A DNA stretch of 64,000 bases from Novosphingobium ovatum. Lineage in GTDB: Bacteria; Pseudomonadota; Alphaproteobacteria; Sphingomonadales; Sphingomonadaceae. A model generated the notes under the pieces. It was not told the DNA's origin. It saw only the letters and a program-made list of their open reading frames with translations, and searched no databases. Shown piece after piece: positions 14,462 through 23,213 of this stretch. The position numbers and the translations under genes are program-made. Position 1 is the first letter of the stretch, and the number at the start of each line of letters is the position of its first letter. The stretch spans positions 1-64,000 of the forward strand of contig NZ_JAAAPO010000005.1 in the NCBI RefSeq assembly GCF_009909235.1. The letters are read 5' to 3'.

Positions 14462-14877
14462 CGCTGACGCCTAAGCAGGAGGCATTCGCTCTGGCCTATA
14501 TCGAAACTGGCAATGCGTCAGAGGCCTATCGCCGCACCTATGACGCCGCAAAGATGAAAGACGCGACGGTTAACCGCAAGGCCAAGGAGCTTCTTGATAA
14601 CGGCAAGATCACGGCAAGGGTCGATGAGTTGAAGGCCCAGCACGCCGAGCGCCATGGCGTTACCGTCGATGATATCGCCGCCATGCTCCGCGAGGATAGG
14701 GAGTTCGCGCGCAAGTGTGAAACGCCCGCCGCCGCAGTGTCGGCCACGATGGGACTGGCAAAGCTCTATGGGCACCTGAAGGACAGGCACGAACATACCG
14801 GCAAGGACGGGAAGGATCTGCCCACCAGTCCGGCTGTGGCCATTTTCGCGCTTCCTGACAACGGGCGCAACGGATGA
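14458..14877 (+). CDS. Terminase small subunit
   Basis: This 139-residue protein begins LTPKQEAFALAYIETGNASE, the helix-turn-helix of terminase_2 small subunits that recognise the packaging site. A coiled segment (KAKELLDNGKITARVDELK) and the oligomerisation region follow. It overlaps the large subunit gene by 4 bp. Confidence 0.93.
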   Translation: MTLTPKQEAFALAYIETGNASEAYRRTYDAAKMKDATVNRKAKELLDNGKITARVDELKAQHAERHGVTVDDIAAMLREDREFARKCETPAAAVSATMGLAKLYGHLKDRHEHTGKDGKDLPTSPAVAIFALPDNGRNG

Positions 14878-16295
14878 AACCACCTGCTGGCATGGGCCAT
14901 AATGGCGGCCCTGCGATTACCGATGAGACGATCAAGCCGCAGCCCGGCCCGCAAACCGTGTTCCTTTCATCACCTGCCGACATAGCCATTTACGGCGGCG
15001 GCGCGGGTGGCGGTAAGACGTGGGGGCTGCTGATGGAGCCCCTGCGTCACATTGGCAACTCCGGCTTTGGCGCTGTGTTTTTTCGCCGATCCACTGTCCA
15101 GATCCGCAACGAGGGCGGCCTGTGGGACGAAAGCGCCGTGCTGTATCCGCAGATTGGCGCCGATCCCAAAGAGCATACCCTGTCCTGGGCATTCCCATCC
15201 GGCGCGTCGGTCAGCTTTGCGCACCTCGAACACGACAAGACGCGGTTCAATTGGCAGGGGTCGCAGATCCCGCTGATCTGCTTTGACGAGCTGACCCATT
15301 TCAGCGCGGTGCAGTTCTGGTACATGGTTAGCCGCAACCGATCGATGTGCGGGGTGCGACCCTACATCCGTGCGACGTGCAACCCAGATGCTGATAGCTG
15401 GGTGGCCGAGTTGATTGCATGGTGGATTGATCAGGATACCGGCCTGCCGATCCCGGAACGCGCCGGAAAGTTGCGATGGTTTGTCCGCGTTGGTGAAGAA
15501 CTGAAGTGGGCCGATGATCCGGCGGATCTAGCCTGCTTTACGATGCTGGATGAGGCGGGAAAGGCGGTGCCGATCCCGGCCAAGTCTCTTACATTCATCC
15601 CCGCCAAGCTGACCGACAACAAGGCACTTATGGCAGCAGACCCCGGCTATATGGCCTCACTGTTGGCTTTGCCATTGGTCGAACGTGAGCGCCTTTTGGG
15701 CGGCAACTGGAAAATCCGCCCGGCGGCGGGCCTGTATTTCCAGCGGGCATGGTGTCCGGTGGTCGATGCGATCCCGGTTGGCACCGTGTTCTGTCGCGGA
15801 TATGACTTGGCTGCCACCCCGCGAAGTGCTGAAAATCCAGACCCCGATGCAACAGCGTCCGTCAAGATCGGCAAAACGCCAAGTGGCCGGTTCATCGTGG
15901 TGCACAGCACAAATGACTGTGTGGGCCCATCTGGTGTCCGCACGATCATCAAAAACAACGCCAGCGCCGATGGAAAGGCCTGCGTCATTTCCTTGCCGCA
16001 AGATCCGGGGCAGGCGGGCAAGAGCCAAGTGCAAAGCATCAAACTCGAGCTCGCGGGCTATATCGCGCGCTCCAGCACTGAGACTGGTGACAAGGTGACC
16101 CGGTTCGGGGCATTCAGCGCACAGGCTGAGGCTGGGAACGTGGACATTCTGCGCGGCGAGTGGAACGATCGATGGTTTTCCGCGCTTGAGAATTTCCCTG
16201 CCGCCAAACATGACGATGATGCCGACGCCACCTCCCGCGCGTTCAACGAGATCGCGCTGGGCGGCCCACGCTACAACATCGGCGCGCTGAGTTGA
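14874..16295 (+). CDS. Terminase large subunit
   Basis: This 473-residue DNA-packaging motor has an ATPase domain with Walker A GGGAGGGKT (residues 41-49) and Walker B LICFDEL (134-140), and a nuclease domain with RGYDLA near residue 311 and DDDADATSRAF near the C-terminus supplying the acidic metal ligands. It pumps DNA through the portal encoded next. The first late promoter-like element overlaps its stop codon. Confidence 0.95.
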   Translation: MKPPAGMGHNGGPAITDETIKPQPGPQTVFLSSPADIAIYGGGAGGGKTWGLLMEPLRHIGNSGFGAVFFRRSTVQIRNEGGLWDESAVLYPQIGADPKEHTLSWAFPSGASVSFAHLEHDKTRFNWQGSQIPLICFDELTHFSAVQFWYMVSRNRSMCGVRPYIRATCNPDADSWVAELIAWWIDQDTGLPIPERAGKLRWFVRVGEELKWADDPADLACFTMLDEAGKAVPIPAKSLTFIPAKLTDNKALMAADPGYMASLLALPLVERERLLGGNWKIRPAAGLYFQRAWCPVVDAIPVGTVFCRGYDLAATPRSAENPDPDATASVKIGKTPSGRFIVVHSTNDCVGPSGVRTIIKNNASADGKACVISLPQDPGQAGKSQVQSIKLELAGYIARSSTETGDKVTRFGAFSAQAEAGNVDILRGEWNDRWFSALENFPAAKHDDDADATSRAFNEIALGGPRYNIGALS

Positions 16296-16328
16296 CGGCG
16301 GTAACGCCTCTATCGCCCGTCAGATAGG
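16293..16328 (+). promoter_or_regulatory. Late promoter-like element 1 (before portal)
   Basis: TGACGGCGGTAACGCC, then GATAGG at bases 31-36 from the start of the element; the portal ATG is base 45. No clear Shine-Dalgarno precedes the ATG. One of six related elements in the late region. Confidence 0.6.
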
Positions 16329-16336
16329 CCGCAACC

Positions 16337-18160
16337 ATGCGTATCCTTGCCAACTTCGCCGACAGCCTGCGCAACGCCATCACCGGCGCTGGCACTTCAC
16401 GCGACGCCCGCCAAGCAGGCCAATACCACCAGCGCGCGCGGCTGAGCCAGCAGCAGATTTACGCGGCCTATTCCGGCTCCGGCCTGATGCGCAAGATCAT
16501 CACCATCCCGGCGTTGGACATGATCCGCGAAGGCCGGTGCTGGGAGATGGAGCGCGATCAGATCGAGGCGCTGGAAGCCGAGGAAAAGCGGCACGGGCTG
16601 GCGCAGAAGCTGCTGGCGGCCGAGGTGTTGCGTGCGCTGGGCGGCGGTGCGCTTGTGCTGGGCCTGCCGGGCCTGCCTCAAGACCCTGCCCCGGCCACGG
16701 TCAGCAAGGGCGGGCTGGCATTTGTGAACGTCGTCTCGCGCTGGCATCTGAGCTTCACCGAATTGGCCGATGACCCAACCAAGCCCGGCTTTGGTCAGCC
16801 TGCCATGTGGCGGATGAACACGGCAAAGCGCGGTCAGATCACCATCCACCCAAGCCGCGTCATTCCGTTTCGCGCCGACACGACCGCCGCGCTGGCATCG
16901 TCATCCGTCGCGGGCATGGCCGACCAGTATTGGGGCGAAAGCACGGTCGAGCAGGTGCTTGACGCGGTGCGGGACAGCGACACGGCGCGCGCTTCCTTCG
17001 CGGCGCTGCTGCACAAGGCCCGCCTGACGCGCATTGGCATTCCCGGCCTGAGCGAGCTGGTCTCTACGCCGGACGGCGAGAATGCCATGGCGGCACGGCT
17101 GAAAACCATGGCCATGGCGGAGTCGATCTACAACATGGCGATCTATGACGCTGGTGGCCCTGACATGCCCGGCGAGGCGATCACCGACGTGGTATACAAT
17201 TTCGCGGGCGCAAAAGACGTACTGAACGCCTACAACGAGTTCGCCTGCGCCATCTCGGACATTCCGGCCACGCGCCTGCTGGGCCGTGCACCGGAAGGCA
17301 TGAACAGCAGCGGTGACAGTCAGCAGAAGGACTGGTCGAAGAAAATCCGCGCCAAGCAGACACTTGAGCTTGGGCCCTGCCTTGATAATCTCGACCGCTA
17401 CCTTGTGCCGTCTGCCCTCGGCTCGGTGCCCGACAAGGTGGATTACGACTTTGCCCCGCTGGAGATGCCGGACGAGGACAAGGCAGCCACGCGCTTCAAG
17501 ACCACCGCCGACGCGCTCAACGTCGTCGCCAATCTGCACGCCATGCCAGATCAGGCATTCGCTCAGGCCGCGCAGAACGCCATTGTTGAGGGCGGATGGA
17601 TGCCGGGGCTTGGGCAGGCCCTTGACGGTATCCCTGAGGCACAGCGCTTTGGCATCACCTCGCCGCCTGCCGCCGCCAACCCGCCTGCGCTAGGCCCGGA
17701 TGGCACACCCCTCACCGACGCCGCGCCGCGCAGCCTATACGTTTCCCGGCCCGTCCTGAACCGCGCCGATCTGCAACGCTGGGCAACCGAGCAGGGCCTG
17801 GGCGAATTGCAGCCGGACCTGCATGTCACCATTGCCGCCTCGCGCGCGCCGGTCGATTGGATGACGATCAGCGAGGAGTGGAGCCAAGCGGATGATGGTT
17901 CGCTGACCATCCCGCCCGGTGGCGTCCGCATTGTCGAACCGCTGGGCAATCGCACCGCCGTGCTGCTGTTCACCTCGTCGCGCCTGTCGTGGCGACATGA
18001 ACAAATCCGCGAGGCGGGGGCATCGTGGGATTTCGAGGCCTACCAGCCGCATGTGAGCCTGACGGGTGCGCCGGTCGATCTGGCGGGCGTTGAGCCGTAT
18101 CGCGGGCCGATCAAGCTGGGCCCCGAGGTGTTCGCGGAGTTTAACGGCGGCGGCGATTGA
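16337..18160 (+). CDS. Portal protein (DUF1073) fused to an Acb1-like anti-CBASS domain
   Basis: This 607-residue protein has a DUF1073 portal body (residues 1 to about 430), through which DNA enters the head. From about residue 465 there is a separate domain with two H-x-(T/S) motifs, His496-Val-Thr and His572-Val-Ser, set in LHVTIAAS and YQPHVSLT, plus WRHEQIREAGASWDF. This is the 2H phosphoesterase arrangement of the Acb1 family, which in phage T4 degrades the cyclic nucleotides of CBASS immunity. A Pro/Ala-rich linker joins the two. Both catalytic motifs are intact, but enzyme activity in the portal context is inferred. Confidence 0.9.
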   Translation: MRILANFADSLRNAITGAGTSRDARQAGQYHQRARLSQQQIYAAYSGSGLMRKIITIPALDMIREGRCWEMERDQIEALEAEEKRHGLAQKLLAAEVLRALGGGALVLGLPGLPQDPAPATVSKGGLAFVNVVSRWHLSFTELADDPTKPGFGQPAMWRMNTAKRGQITIHPSRVIPFRADTTAALASSSVAGMADQYWGESTVEQVLDAVRDSDTARASFAALLHKARLTRIGIPGLSELVSTPDGENAMAARLKTMAMAESIYNMAIYDAGGPDMPGEAITDVVYNFAGAKDVLNAYNEFACAISDIPATRLLGRAPEGMNSSGDSQQKDWSKKIRAKQTLELGPCLDNLDRYLVPSALGSVPDKVDYDFAPLEMPDEDKAATRFKTTADALNVVANLHAMPDQAFAQAAQNAIVEGGWMPGLGQALDGIPEAQRFGITSPPAAANPPALGPDGTPLTDAAPRSLYVSRPVLNRADLQRWATEQGLGELQPDLHVTIAASRAPVDWMTISEEWSQADDGSLTIPPGGVRIVEPLGNRTAVLLFTSSRLSWRHEQIREAGASWDFEAYQPHVSLTGAPVDLAGVEPYRGPIKLGPEVFAEFNGGGD

Positions 18161-18987
18161 TGCGCTACGATCTGGCCGGGCTGGTGCAGCGCGCAGGCCG
18201 CACGCGCCGCCGGGAAATCGTATTCCGCGAGGTTCGGCTGCCGGGGACCCTCGCCAGTGACCTGTACGCGGCGATCTATGCCCCGGTGCTGGACGTATGG
18301 GGCAAGGCTATCGCCCCGTTGATTGACGAATACCAGCGCAGCCTGTCCGAGATCACCACCGACGCCGCGCCTGAGCTGTCTGGCGTCATCACATCGACCG
18401 ATGCCGCGACTGCCGCCCTGCTGGTTACCCTGCGGGTGCGGCTGGAGCGCTGGGCCGCGATGGTCGAGGCCGCGCACAGGAGCAAGTGGCTGGCATCGAT
18501 CAACCGGGCCACTGGCATCGATGCGGGCATGATGATCGGGCCGGGCGACATGCGCGCCACGCTGGGCACGGTGATCGAGCGCAATGTTGAGCTGGTGCGA
18601 TCGGTCTCCGATCAGGCCCGCAGCCGGATCAGTGATGCCGTGTTTCGCGGCCTGACCGAAAAGCGCCCCGCCCGTGAGGTGGCCGCGCAGATCCGCGAGG
18701 CTGTGGCCATGGGACGCCGCCGCGCCCTGAACATCGCCAGTGATCAGTTGAGCAAGGCCGCCGAAACGCTGAACGACCAGCGCCGTGCCGAGGCGGGACT
18801 GTCAACGTGGGAGTGGGTGTCGAGCCACAAGGCCCACCCGCGCGCAGAACACGCTGCACGCGACGGCAAACGGTATGACGACAAGGCCAAATCCGGCCCG
18901 CACAAGCCGCCGCAGGACAGGCCGGGGCAGCTTATTCACTGCGGCTGCACCAGCCGGGCGGTGTTGACGCTAGATGGTGAGTTTTAG
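18160..18987 (+). CDS. MuF/SPP1 gp7-type minor head protein
   Basis: ATG at 18160 overlaps the portal stop (TGATG) and gives 275 residues. The C-terminal half holds the head-morphogenesis signature: SVSDQARSRISDAV, then SSHKAHPRAEHAARDGK and PGQLIHCGCTSRAVLT. Such proteins bind the portal and enter the prohead during assembly. The 114-bp gap after it contains the second late promoter-like element. Confidence 0.88.
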   Translation: MRYDLAGLVQRAGRTRRREIVFREVRLPGTLASDLYAAIYAPVLDVWGKAIAPLIDEYQRSLSEITTDAAPELSGVITSTDAATAALLVTLRVRLERWAAMVEAAHRSKWLASINRATGIDAGMMIGPGDMRATLGTVIERNVELVRSVSDQARSRISDAVFRGLTEKRPAREVAAQIREAVAMGRRRALNIASDQLSKAAETLNDQRRAEAGLSTWEWVSSHKAHPRAEHAARDGKRYDDKAKSGPHKPPQDRPGQLIHCGCTSRAVLTLDGEF

Positions 18988-19057
18988 CCACGGCAAAAAG
19001 CGGCAGGAAAAGCGGCAGGAAAAGCGCGCCGCTGTTTTCCGCCATTTGTCCGCCTTC

Positions 19058-19093
19058 TGACGGCGGTAAAACCTGCGCATTGCCGGGCCTATC
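19058..19093 (+). promoter_or_regulatory. Late promoter-like element 2 (before protease-scaffold)
   Basis: TGACGGCGGTAAAACC with CCTATC at bases 31-36; the ATG is base 45. The sequence just before the ATG (CCTATCCGTCGTTC) has no Shine-Dalgarno. Confidence 0.6.
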
Positions 19094-19101
19094 CGTCGTT
19101 C

Positions 19102-20217
19102 ATGCTGTTCTCTGACACCCTCATTCTGGATGTGAAGCGCCAAACCGCTGGCGGGTATATGGCCGTTCGTGCCAAGGTCGCGCGCACCGGCGTCTATGAT
19201 TACCTCGGCTCCGAGATCGACCCGCAGAACGCGCATGGCCTGCGTGATCGGGGGTTGGTCAAGGTGCTGCGCGATGAGAGCGCCGTGTTTGACGAAGCCG
19301 CTGCACGCAGCTTCATCGGCAAGCCCATCACCGACAACCATCCGCCCGTCCCCGTCACCGCTGAAAACTGGCGCGACCATGCGCGAGGGGTGGTCATGGG
19401 CGCAATGCGCGATGGCCAATATCTGGCGTTCGACCTGCTGCTGACTGACGCGGCGATCATTCGAGAGGTGCGGGGCGGTAAGGGCGAGCTGTCGAATGGC
19501 TATGCCGCCGGGATCGAGTTTGGCGACTTTACCGCCCCGGATGGCACCAAATGCGTAGCGCGGCAGACGACGATCCGGGGCAATCATGTCGCGATTGTCG
19601 ATCATGGCCGCGCAGGCCCCGAATGCCGCATTGCCGATCACGCGATCTGCGATGCTGTAACCGCCGACGAGCTGAACCGGCTCAAGGCCATTTTCTCCCA
19701 AGACGAAAGGAAGCCAGCGATGGCGAGTATTGTTGTGGACGGCCTGCCCGTGTCGCTGGCCGATGAGAACGCGGTGCGTGCCGTGTTCGACAAGAAGGAC
19801 GCGGCGCTGGCTGACAGTGCCAAAGCCCTGACCGATGCCAAGGCCGAACTGGCCGCCCGCGATGGCAAGATCGCCGCGCTGGAGACCCAGCTTGCCGACG
19901 CCAAGGCTGCGACTGCCCCTGCCGCCATCGACAAGCTGGTCGCTGACCGTTCGGCGCTGATCGCGCAGGCAAAGGCGGTGGTTCCGACCATCGTCACCGA
20001 CGGCAAGACGGCCGAGGAAATCCGCCGTGCCGTGGTCTCGGCCAAGCTGGGCGACAAGTGCCCGGTCGAGGATGCTGCGGTCGCTGGCGCATTTGCGGTT
20101 CTCGCCGCCGATGCCAAGCCCGTGGCCCAGACCATTGTTCCCATCGGCGCACCCGCTGTCCTGACTGACAACGCCACCGCCGTCGCTGGCCTGCGCGCCA
20201 TGCGCTACGCCCGCTGA
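19102..20217 (+). CDS. Prohead protease-scaffold fusion (DUF2213)
   Basis: In this 371-residue protein the first 190 residues form a DUF2213 maturation protease: GKPITDNHPPV, GELSNGYAAGIEF (likely catalytic Ser) and IRGNHVAIVDHGRAGP (His). The remainder is a scaffold with a coiled coil (AKALTDAKAELAARDGKIAA). Together they shape and then clear the prohead. A strong internal start at 19720 would yield the scaffold alone. It precedes the cement and major capsid genes. Confidence 0.88.
   Translation: MLFSDTLILDVKRQTAGGYMAVRAKVARTGVYDYLGSEIDPQNAHGLRDRGLVKVLRDESAVFDEAAARSFIGKPITDNHPPVPVTAENWRDHARGVVMGAMRDGQYLAFDLLLTDAAIIREVRGGKGELSNGYAAGIEFGDFTAPDGTKCVARQTTIRGNHVAIVDHGRAGPECRIADHAICDAVTADELNRLKAIFSQDERKPAMASIVVDGLPVSLADENAVRAVFDKKDAALADSAKALTDAKAELAARDGKIAALETQLADAKAATAPAAIDKLVADRSALIAQAKAVVPTIVTDGKTAEEIRRAVVSAKLGDKCPVEDAAVAGAFAVLAADAKPVAQTIVPIGAPAVLTDNATAVAGLRAMRYAR
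19720..20217 (+). CDS. Nested scaffold protein (internal start)
   Basis: ATG at 19720, in frame inside the protease gene, is preceded by AAGGAAG at nine bases and begins exactly at the scaffold part (MASIVVDGLPVSLADEN). Separate translation of a nested scaffold is known for lambda C/Nu3 and related phages; here it is inferred. The product would have 165 residues. Confidence 0.5.
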   Translation: MASIVVDGLPVSLADENAVRAVFDKKDAALADSAKALTDAKAELAARDGKIAALETQLADAKAATAPAAIDKLVADRSALIAQAKAVVPTIVTDGKTAEEIRRAVVSAKLGDKCPVEDAAVAGAFAVLAADAKPVAQTIVPIGAPAVLTDNATAVAGLRAMRYAR

Positions 20218-20228
20218 GGAGATAGATC

Positions 20229-20951
20229 ATGGCTGAATTGCAGACCACCTACACCGACACGATTGCTGCCGCCTATCCGGGTATGATCGCCAATGGCGAG
20301 AGTGGCAACCGCATCTCGCGCACCTGCGAAACCTCCGCTGGCATCGGCTTCGGCAAGGCCGTGTTCCGTGGCTCTGGCGACCATGGCTGCGTGCTGACCC
20401 AGACGCTCACCGCGACCTCGGCGGCGTTCTCGGGCAACACCGGCAACGGCGCCATGGGGACCGTCACTGTCTCGGCCGGGGCCAAAATCGGCGTCTACTC
20501 GCTGGTGGTGATTGAGCCCGGCACCAACGCGGGCAAGTTCACCCTGACCGACCCCGACGGCGTTGTGGTCGGCACCGGAGCCGTTGCGGCAGCGTTCAGC
20601 GCTGGCGGGCTGGCATTCACGCTGGCTGATGGCGCGACCGACTTTGCCTCGGGCGATGGCTTCTCGCTCACCGTGGCGGGCAACGCGTTCCTGGGCATCT
20701 CCATCGCGACCAGCGACCTGCCCCTGATGCCGGGTGCCGATGCTGACGAATATCAGCAGTACGACAACGTGGCGATTTTGACCGGCGGCACCCCGATTTG
20801 GGTCACGGCTGGCGGTTCGGTGACCGATGGCGCGGCAGTGTTCGTGGACAGCGCCGGTGATTTCGTCGCCAGCGGCGGCATTCCGCTGACCGATTGGACT
20901 TTTGACACGACGGGCGCCGATGACGCGCTGGTCAAGATTGTGAAGCGCTGA
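20229..20951 (+). CDS. Head decoration/structural cement protein (Gp24-like)
   Basis: This 240-residue protein starts with TTYTDTIAAAYPGMIANGES, typical of Gp24-like cement proteins placed just before the capsid gene. An internal Gly/Ala/Thr/Val-rich beta domain (about residues 55-160) looks like an Ig-type or decoration insertion. The C-terminus (ALVKIVKR) is family-like. A GAGGAG ribosome site precedes the ATG. Confidence 0.85.
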   Translation: MAELQTTYTDTIAAAYPGMIANGESGNRISRTCETSAGIGFGKAVFRGSGDHGCVLTQTLTATSAAFSGNTGNGAMGTVTVSAGAKIGVYSLVVIEPGTNAGKFTLTDPDGVVVGTGAVAAAFSAGGLAFTLADGATDFASGDGFSLTVAGNAFLGISIATSDLPLMPGADADEYQQYDNVAILTGGTPIWVTAGGSVTDGAAVFVDSAGDFVASGGIPLTDWTFDTTGADDALVKIVKR

Positions 20952-20961
20952 GGAGGCGGAC

Positions 20962-22059
20962 ATGAACGCGATTGCCAATTTCTATGACTCCGCCTCGGGC
21001 CGCATCACCGACCCGCAGATGTTCATGCTGGCCGACGCCGATCTGAAGCGGCAGGTCATTGCTCTGTGGACGAACGACAACGCCCGCCACGCATCGACCT
21101 TCGCTGACAAGATCGATGCGTTCTTCTCGGACGCGCAGGTGGGCTATGCCTTCCTGACGCCGCAGTTGCACCGCATCGAGGCCGAGGTCTACATGGCCGA
21201 GTATCCCTCGTTCGACATCATGCGCTTCATGGACGTGGATTCGTCGGGCGACATGTGGGACGTGGGCACGCTGGTCCTGTCCATGGATCAAGTCGGCAAT
21301 GCCGAGTTCCTCGCTGCCGGGGCGTTTGATATGCCCTATGCCTCGACCAAGATGGCGCAGGCTACCCGCAACTTCCATCTGGCCGGTATCGGCTACGAAT
21401 GGAACACGCAGGAAATGCAGCGCGCTGCCAAGATGGGACGCGCCCTGTCGTCGGACAAGGCATTGGCCGCTGGCATGGCCGCTGATCGCTTTATCTACGG
21501 GATCGCCATGACCGGCAAGACGCCCGGCGGTGTTAGCGAGAAGGGCTGGACCGGGTTCGTGAACAACGGTTCGTCGCCGTCGGCGCAGGTGGCGGCGAAT
21601 GGCACTGGTTCGTCGCGCCTGTGGACGAGCAAGACGCCGGACCAAATCTTGGCCGACATCAATGAGGCGATCACCGCTGTCGAAACCGGCACCGGCGAGA
21701 CCCATGTGGCGAATACGCTGGTTCTGCCGACCAGCGTCTACAACTACATTGCAACCACGCCGCGCTCGACCGGCTCGGATATGACGATCCTGTCCTATCT
21801 CAAGGCGAACAACACGGCGGGCGAATCGCTGACCATCCTCAAGAGCCGCGCGCTCGAAACGGCGGGCACCGGCGGCACCACGCGCCTGATCGCCTATGAT
21901 CGCAACCGTCAGGTGCTGAAGTTCCACCTGCCCGGTCCGCACACCTTCCTGCAGCCGTTCCAGAAGTCCAGCATGGTCTATGAGGTGGCGGGCATCATGA
22001 ACGTGGGCGGCTTTGAAGCGCGCCTGCCCAAGGCCATCGTGTATCGGGATAGCTTCTGA
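20962..22059 (+). CDS. Major capsid protein
   Basis: This 365-residue protein sits at the expected position after scaffold and cement genes. It contains MFMLADADLKRQVIALWTND, YPSFDIMRFMDVDSSGDMWD and a C-terminal FEARLPKAIVYRDSF, features of the DUF2184-like major capsid group with the HK97 fold. An AGGAGG ribosome site lies directly upstream, fitting high expression. Confidence 0.9.
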   Translation: MNAIANFYDSASGRITDPQMFMLADADLKRQVIALWTNDNARHASTFADKIDAFFSDAQVGYAFLTPQLHRIEAEVYMAEYPSFDIMRFMDVDSSGDMWDVGTLVLSMDQVGNAEFLAAGAFDMPYASTKMAQATRNFHLAGIGYEWNTQEMQRAAKMGRALSSDKALAAGMAADRFIYGIAMTGKTPGGVSEKGWTGFVNNGSSPSAQVAANGTGSSRLWTSKTPDQILADINEAITAVETGTGETHVANTLVLPTSVYNYIATTPRSTGSDMTILSYLKANNTAGESLTILKSRALETAGTGGTTRLIAYDRNRQVLKFHLPGPHTFLQPFQKSSMVYEVAGIMNVGGFEARLPKAIVYRDSF

Positions 22060-22352
22060 TGACGCTGGTCCGTAACATCAGCACCGGCTCGCGTGGTGTC
22101 TGGCATGGCGGCAAGCTGGTCATGGTCGAGGTGGGCGCCTCGGCCATGGCTGACGATTTCGCGCCGGAATGGTTCGAGGTCATTGACGCTGACGACACCG
22201 CCGACGCCGCGCCCGAACTGGCCAAGCTGACTGTCGCCCAGCTCAAGGACTTTGCCGCGCACGAAGGCATCGACCTTGGCGAGGAAACGAAGAAGGCGGA
22301 TATTCTGGCCGCCATTGAATTGGCGTTGGAAGCGCGCAACGCCGCCAACTGA
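22059..22352 (+). CDS. Small protein with HeH/LEM-like C-terminal domain
   Basis: A 97-residue protein overlapping the capsid stop by 1 bp. The N-terminal half has beta-type sequence (GSRGVWHGGKLVMVEVGA). The C-terminus (KLTVAQLKDFAAHEGIDLGE ... KKADILAAIE) is a HeH/LEM two-helix motif often found in phage head-tail proteins. It probably acts at the head-neck region. Confidence 0.8.
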   Translation: MTLVRNISTGSRGVWHGGKLVMVEVGASAMADDFAPEWFEVIDADDTADAAPELAKLTVAQLKDFAAHEGIDLGEETKKADILAAIELALEARNAAN

Positions 22353-22380
22353 TCCCCCCTGCGACCACTCTGGGGCAACT

Positions 22381-22409
22381 GGCCGTCGGTTCACACCGGC
22401 GGCCTTTTT
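22381..22409 (+). terminator. Rho-independent terminator after the capsid operon
   Basis: GGCCGTCGG-TTCACA-CCGGCGGCC then TTTTT, a long GC stem with a T tract. It lies only four bases before the third late promoter-like element, so a new transcription unit must begin there. Confidence 0.85.
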
Positions 22410-22413
22410 GCTG

Positions 22414-22449
22414 TGACGGCGGTAACGCCCCTGCCCTGTCTGCGCCATT
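22414..22449 (+). promoter_or_regulatory. Late promoter-like element 3 (after terminator)
   Basis: TGACGGCGGTAACGCC with GCCATT at bases 31-36; the ATG is base 45 and has no Shine-Dalgarno. The strong terminator just upstream argues for a promoter here. Its hexamer is the poorest of the six. Confidence 0.6.
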
Positions 22450-22457
22450 CCAGCGCC

Positions 22458-22835
22458 ATGGCATACACCGCGCCCACCCCGACCGACCTAAAGACCAGGT
22501 ATCCAGCCTTGTCTGCCGCGTCTGACGAGGCCGTCACGTTGTGGCTGGCGGAAGCGGCGGTGGATTGCGCTACGTTCCCCGAAGCGATCCGGGCGCGCGC
22601 TGAAATGGCCTATGCCGCACATCGTCTGGTCGAGGTCGGTGTTGTGGCCGGGGCCGTCCCTGCGGGCGTCACCTCGTTCAAGTCCGGCACCTTCTCGGCC
22701 ACCGTTGCAGACGCTGCGGCATCGCGCACTGGCTTTGCCGCCACGGCCTACGGTCAGGAGTTCATCACCCTGCGCCGCCGTGCGTTCGCTGGCCCGCGCC
22801 TCGCGTGGACGCCTCCTGCCGGGATGGACTGCTGA
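22458..22835 (+). CDS. Head-tail connector protein (DUF4054)
   Basis: ATG at 22458 gives 125 residues: TDLKTRYPALSAASDEAVTL, RARAEMAYAAHRLVEVGV and the C-terminal TAYGQEFITLRRRAFAGPRL. This matches the DUF4054 connectors that form the ring below the portal. The longer frame from 22413 would start inside the promoter-like element and is not used. Confidence 0.88.
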   Translation: MAYTAPTPTDLKTRYPALSAASDEAVTLWLAEAAVDCATFPEAIRARAEMAYAAHRLVEVGVVAGAVPAGVTSFKSGTFSATVADAAASRTGFAATAYGQEFITLRRRAFAGPRLAWTPPAGMDC

Positions 22836-23212
22836 TGTTCGCCGGGGCCTTTGCTGCCATCGCGCGCGGCTTCTCGGCGGCCTGTGGCGGCCCATTTGCG
22901 GACGTGCAGGTCTATATCCCCGGCTCGCCCACCTTTGACGCTGGCGGGTCTATTGTGACGCCTGCGGCTGGGCAAACGCTGACCTGTCAGGCGATGTTTG
23001 ATGCGCCGACCGAGAAAATGCGCAGCGACCCCGGCTTTGTCGAGCGCGACATGCGGGTGGAGGTGCTGGCTTCCACGCTAGCTGGAGCGCTCACCACCGC
23101 TTGCCGCTTGATCGTGGCCACCGGCGCGAACGCGGGCGTCTGGCAATTGCAATCGGTCGATCTGGACCCTCTGGGCATCGGATACGAATGCCGCGCGCGA
23201 AAGGTGGCCTGA
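22835..23212 (+). CDS. Neck/head-completion protein, 125 aa
   Basis: ATG at 22835 overlaps the connector stop (TGATG). The 125-residue protein is beta-rich (DVQVYIPGSPTFDAGGSIVT, CRLIVATGANAGVWQLQSVD), like the small stopper proteins between connector and tail-completion genes. Assigned from position and composition. Confidence 0.75.
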   Translation: MFAGAFAAIARGFSAACGGPFADVQVYIPGSPTFDAGGSIVTPAAGQTLTCQAMFDAPTEKMRSDPGFVERDMRVEVLASTLAGALTTACRLIVATGANAGVWQLQSVDLDPLGIGYECRARKVA

Positions 23213-23213
23213 T

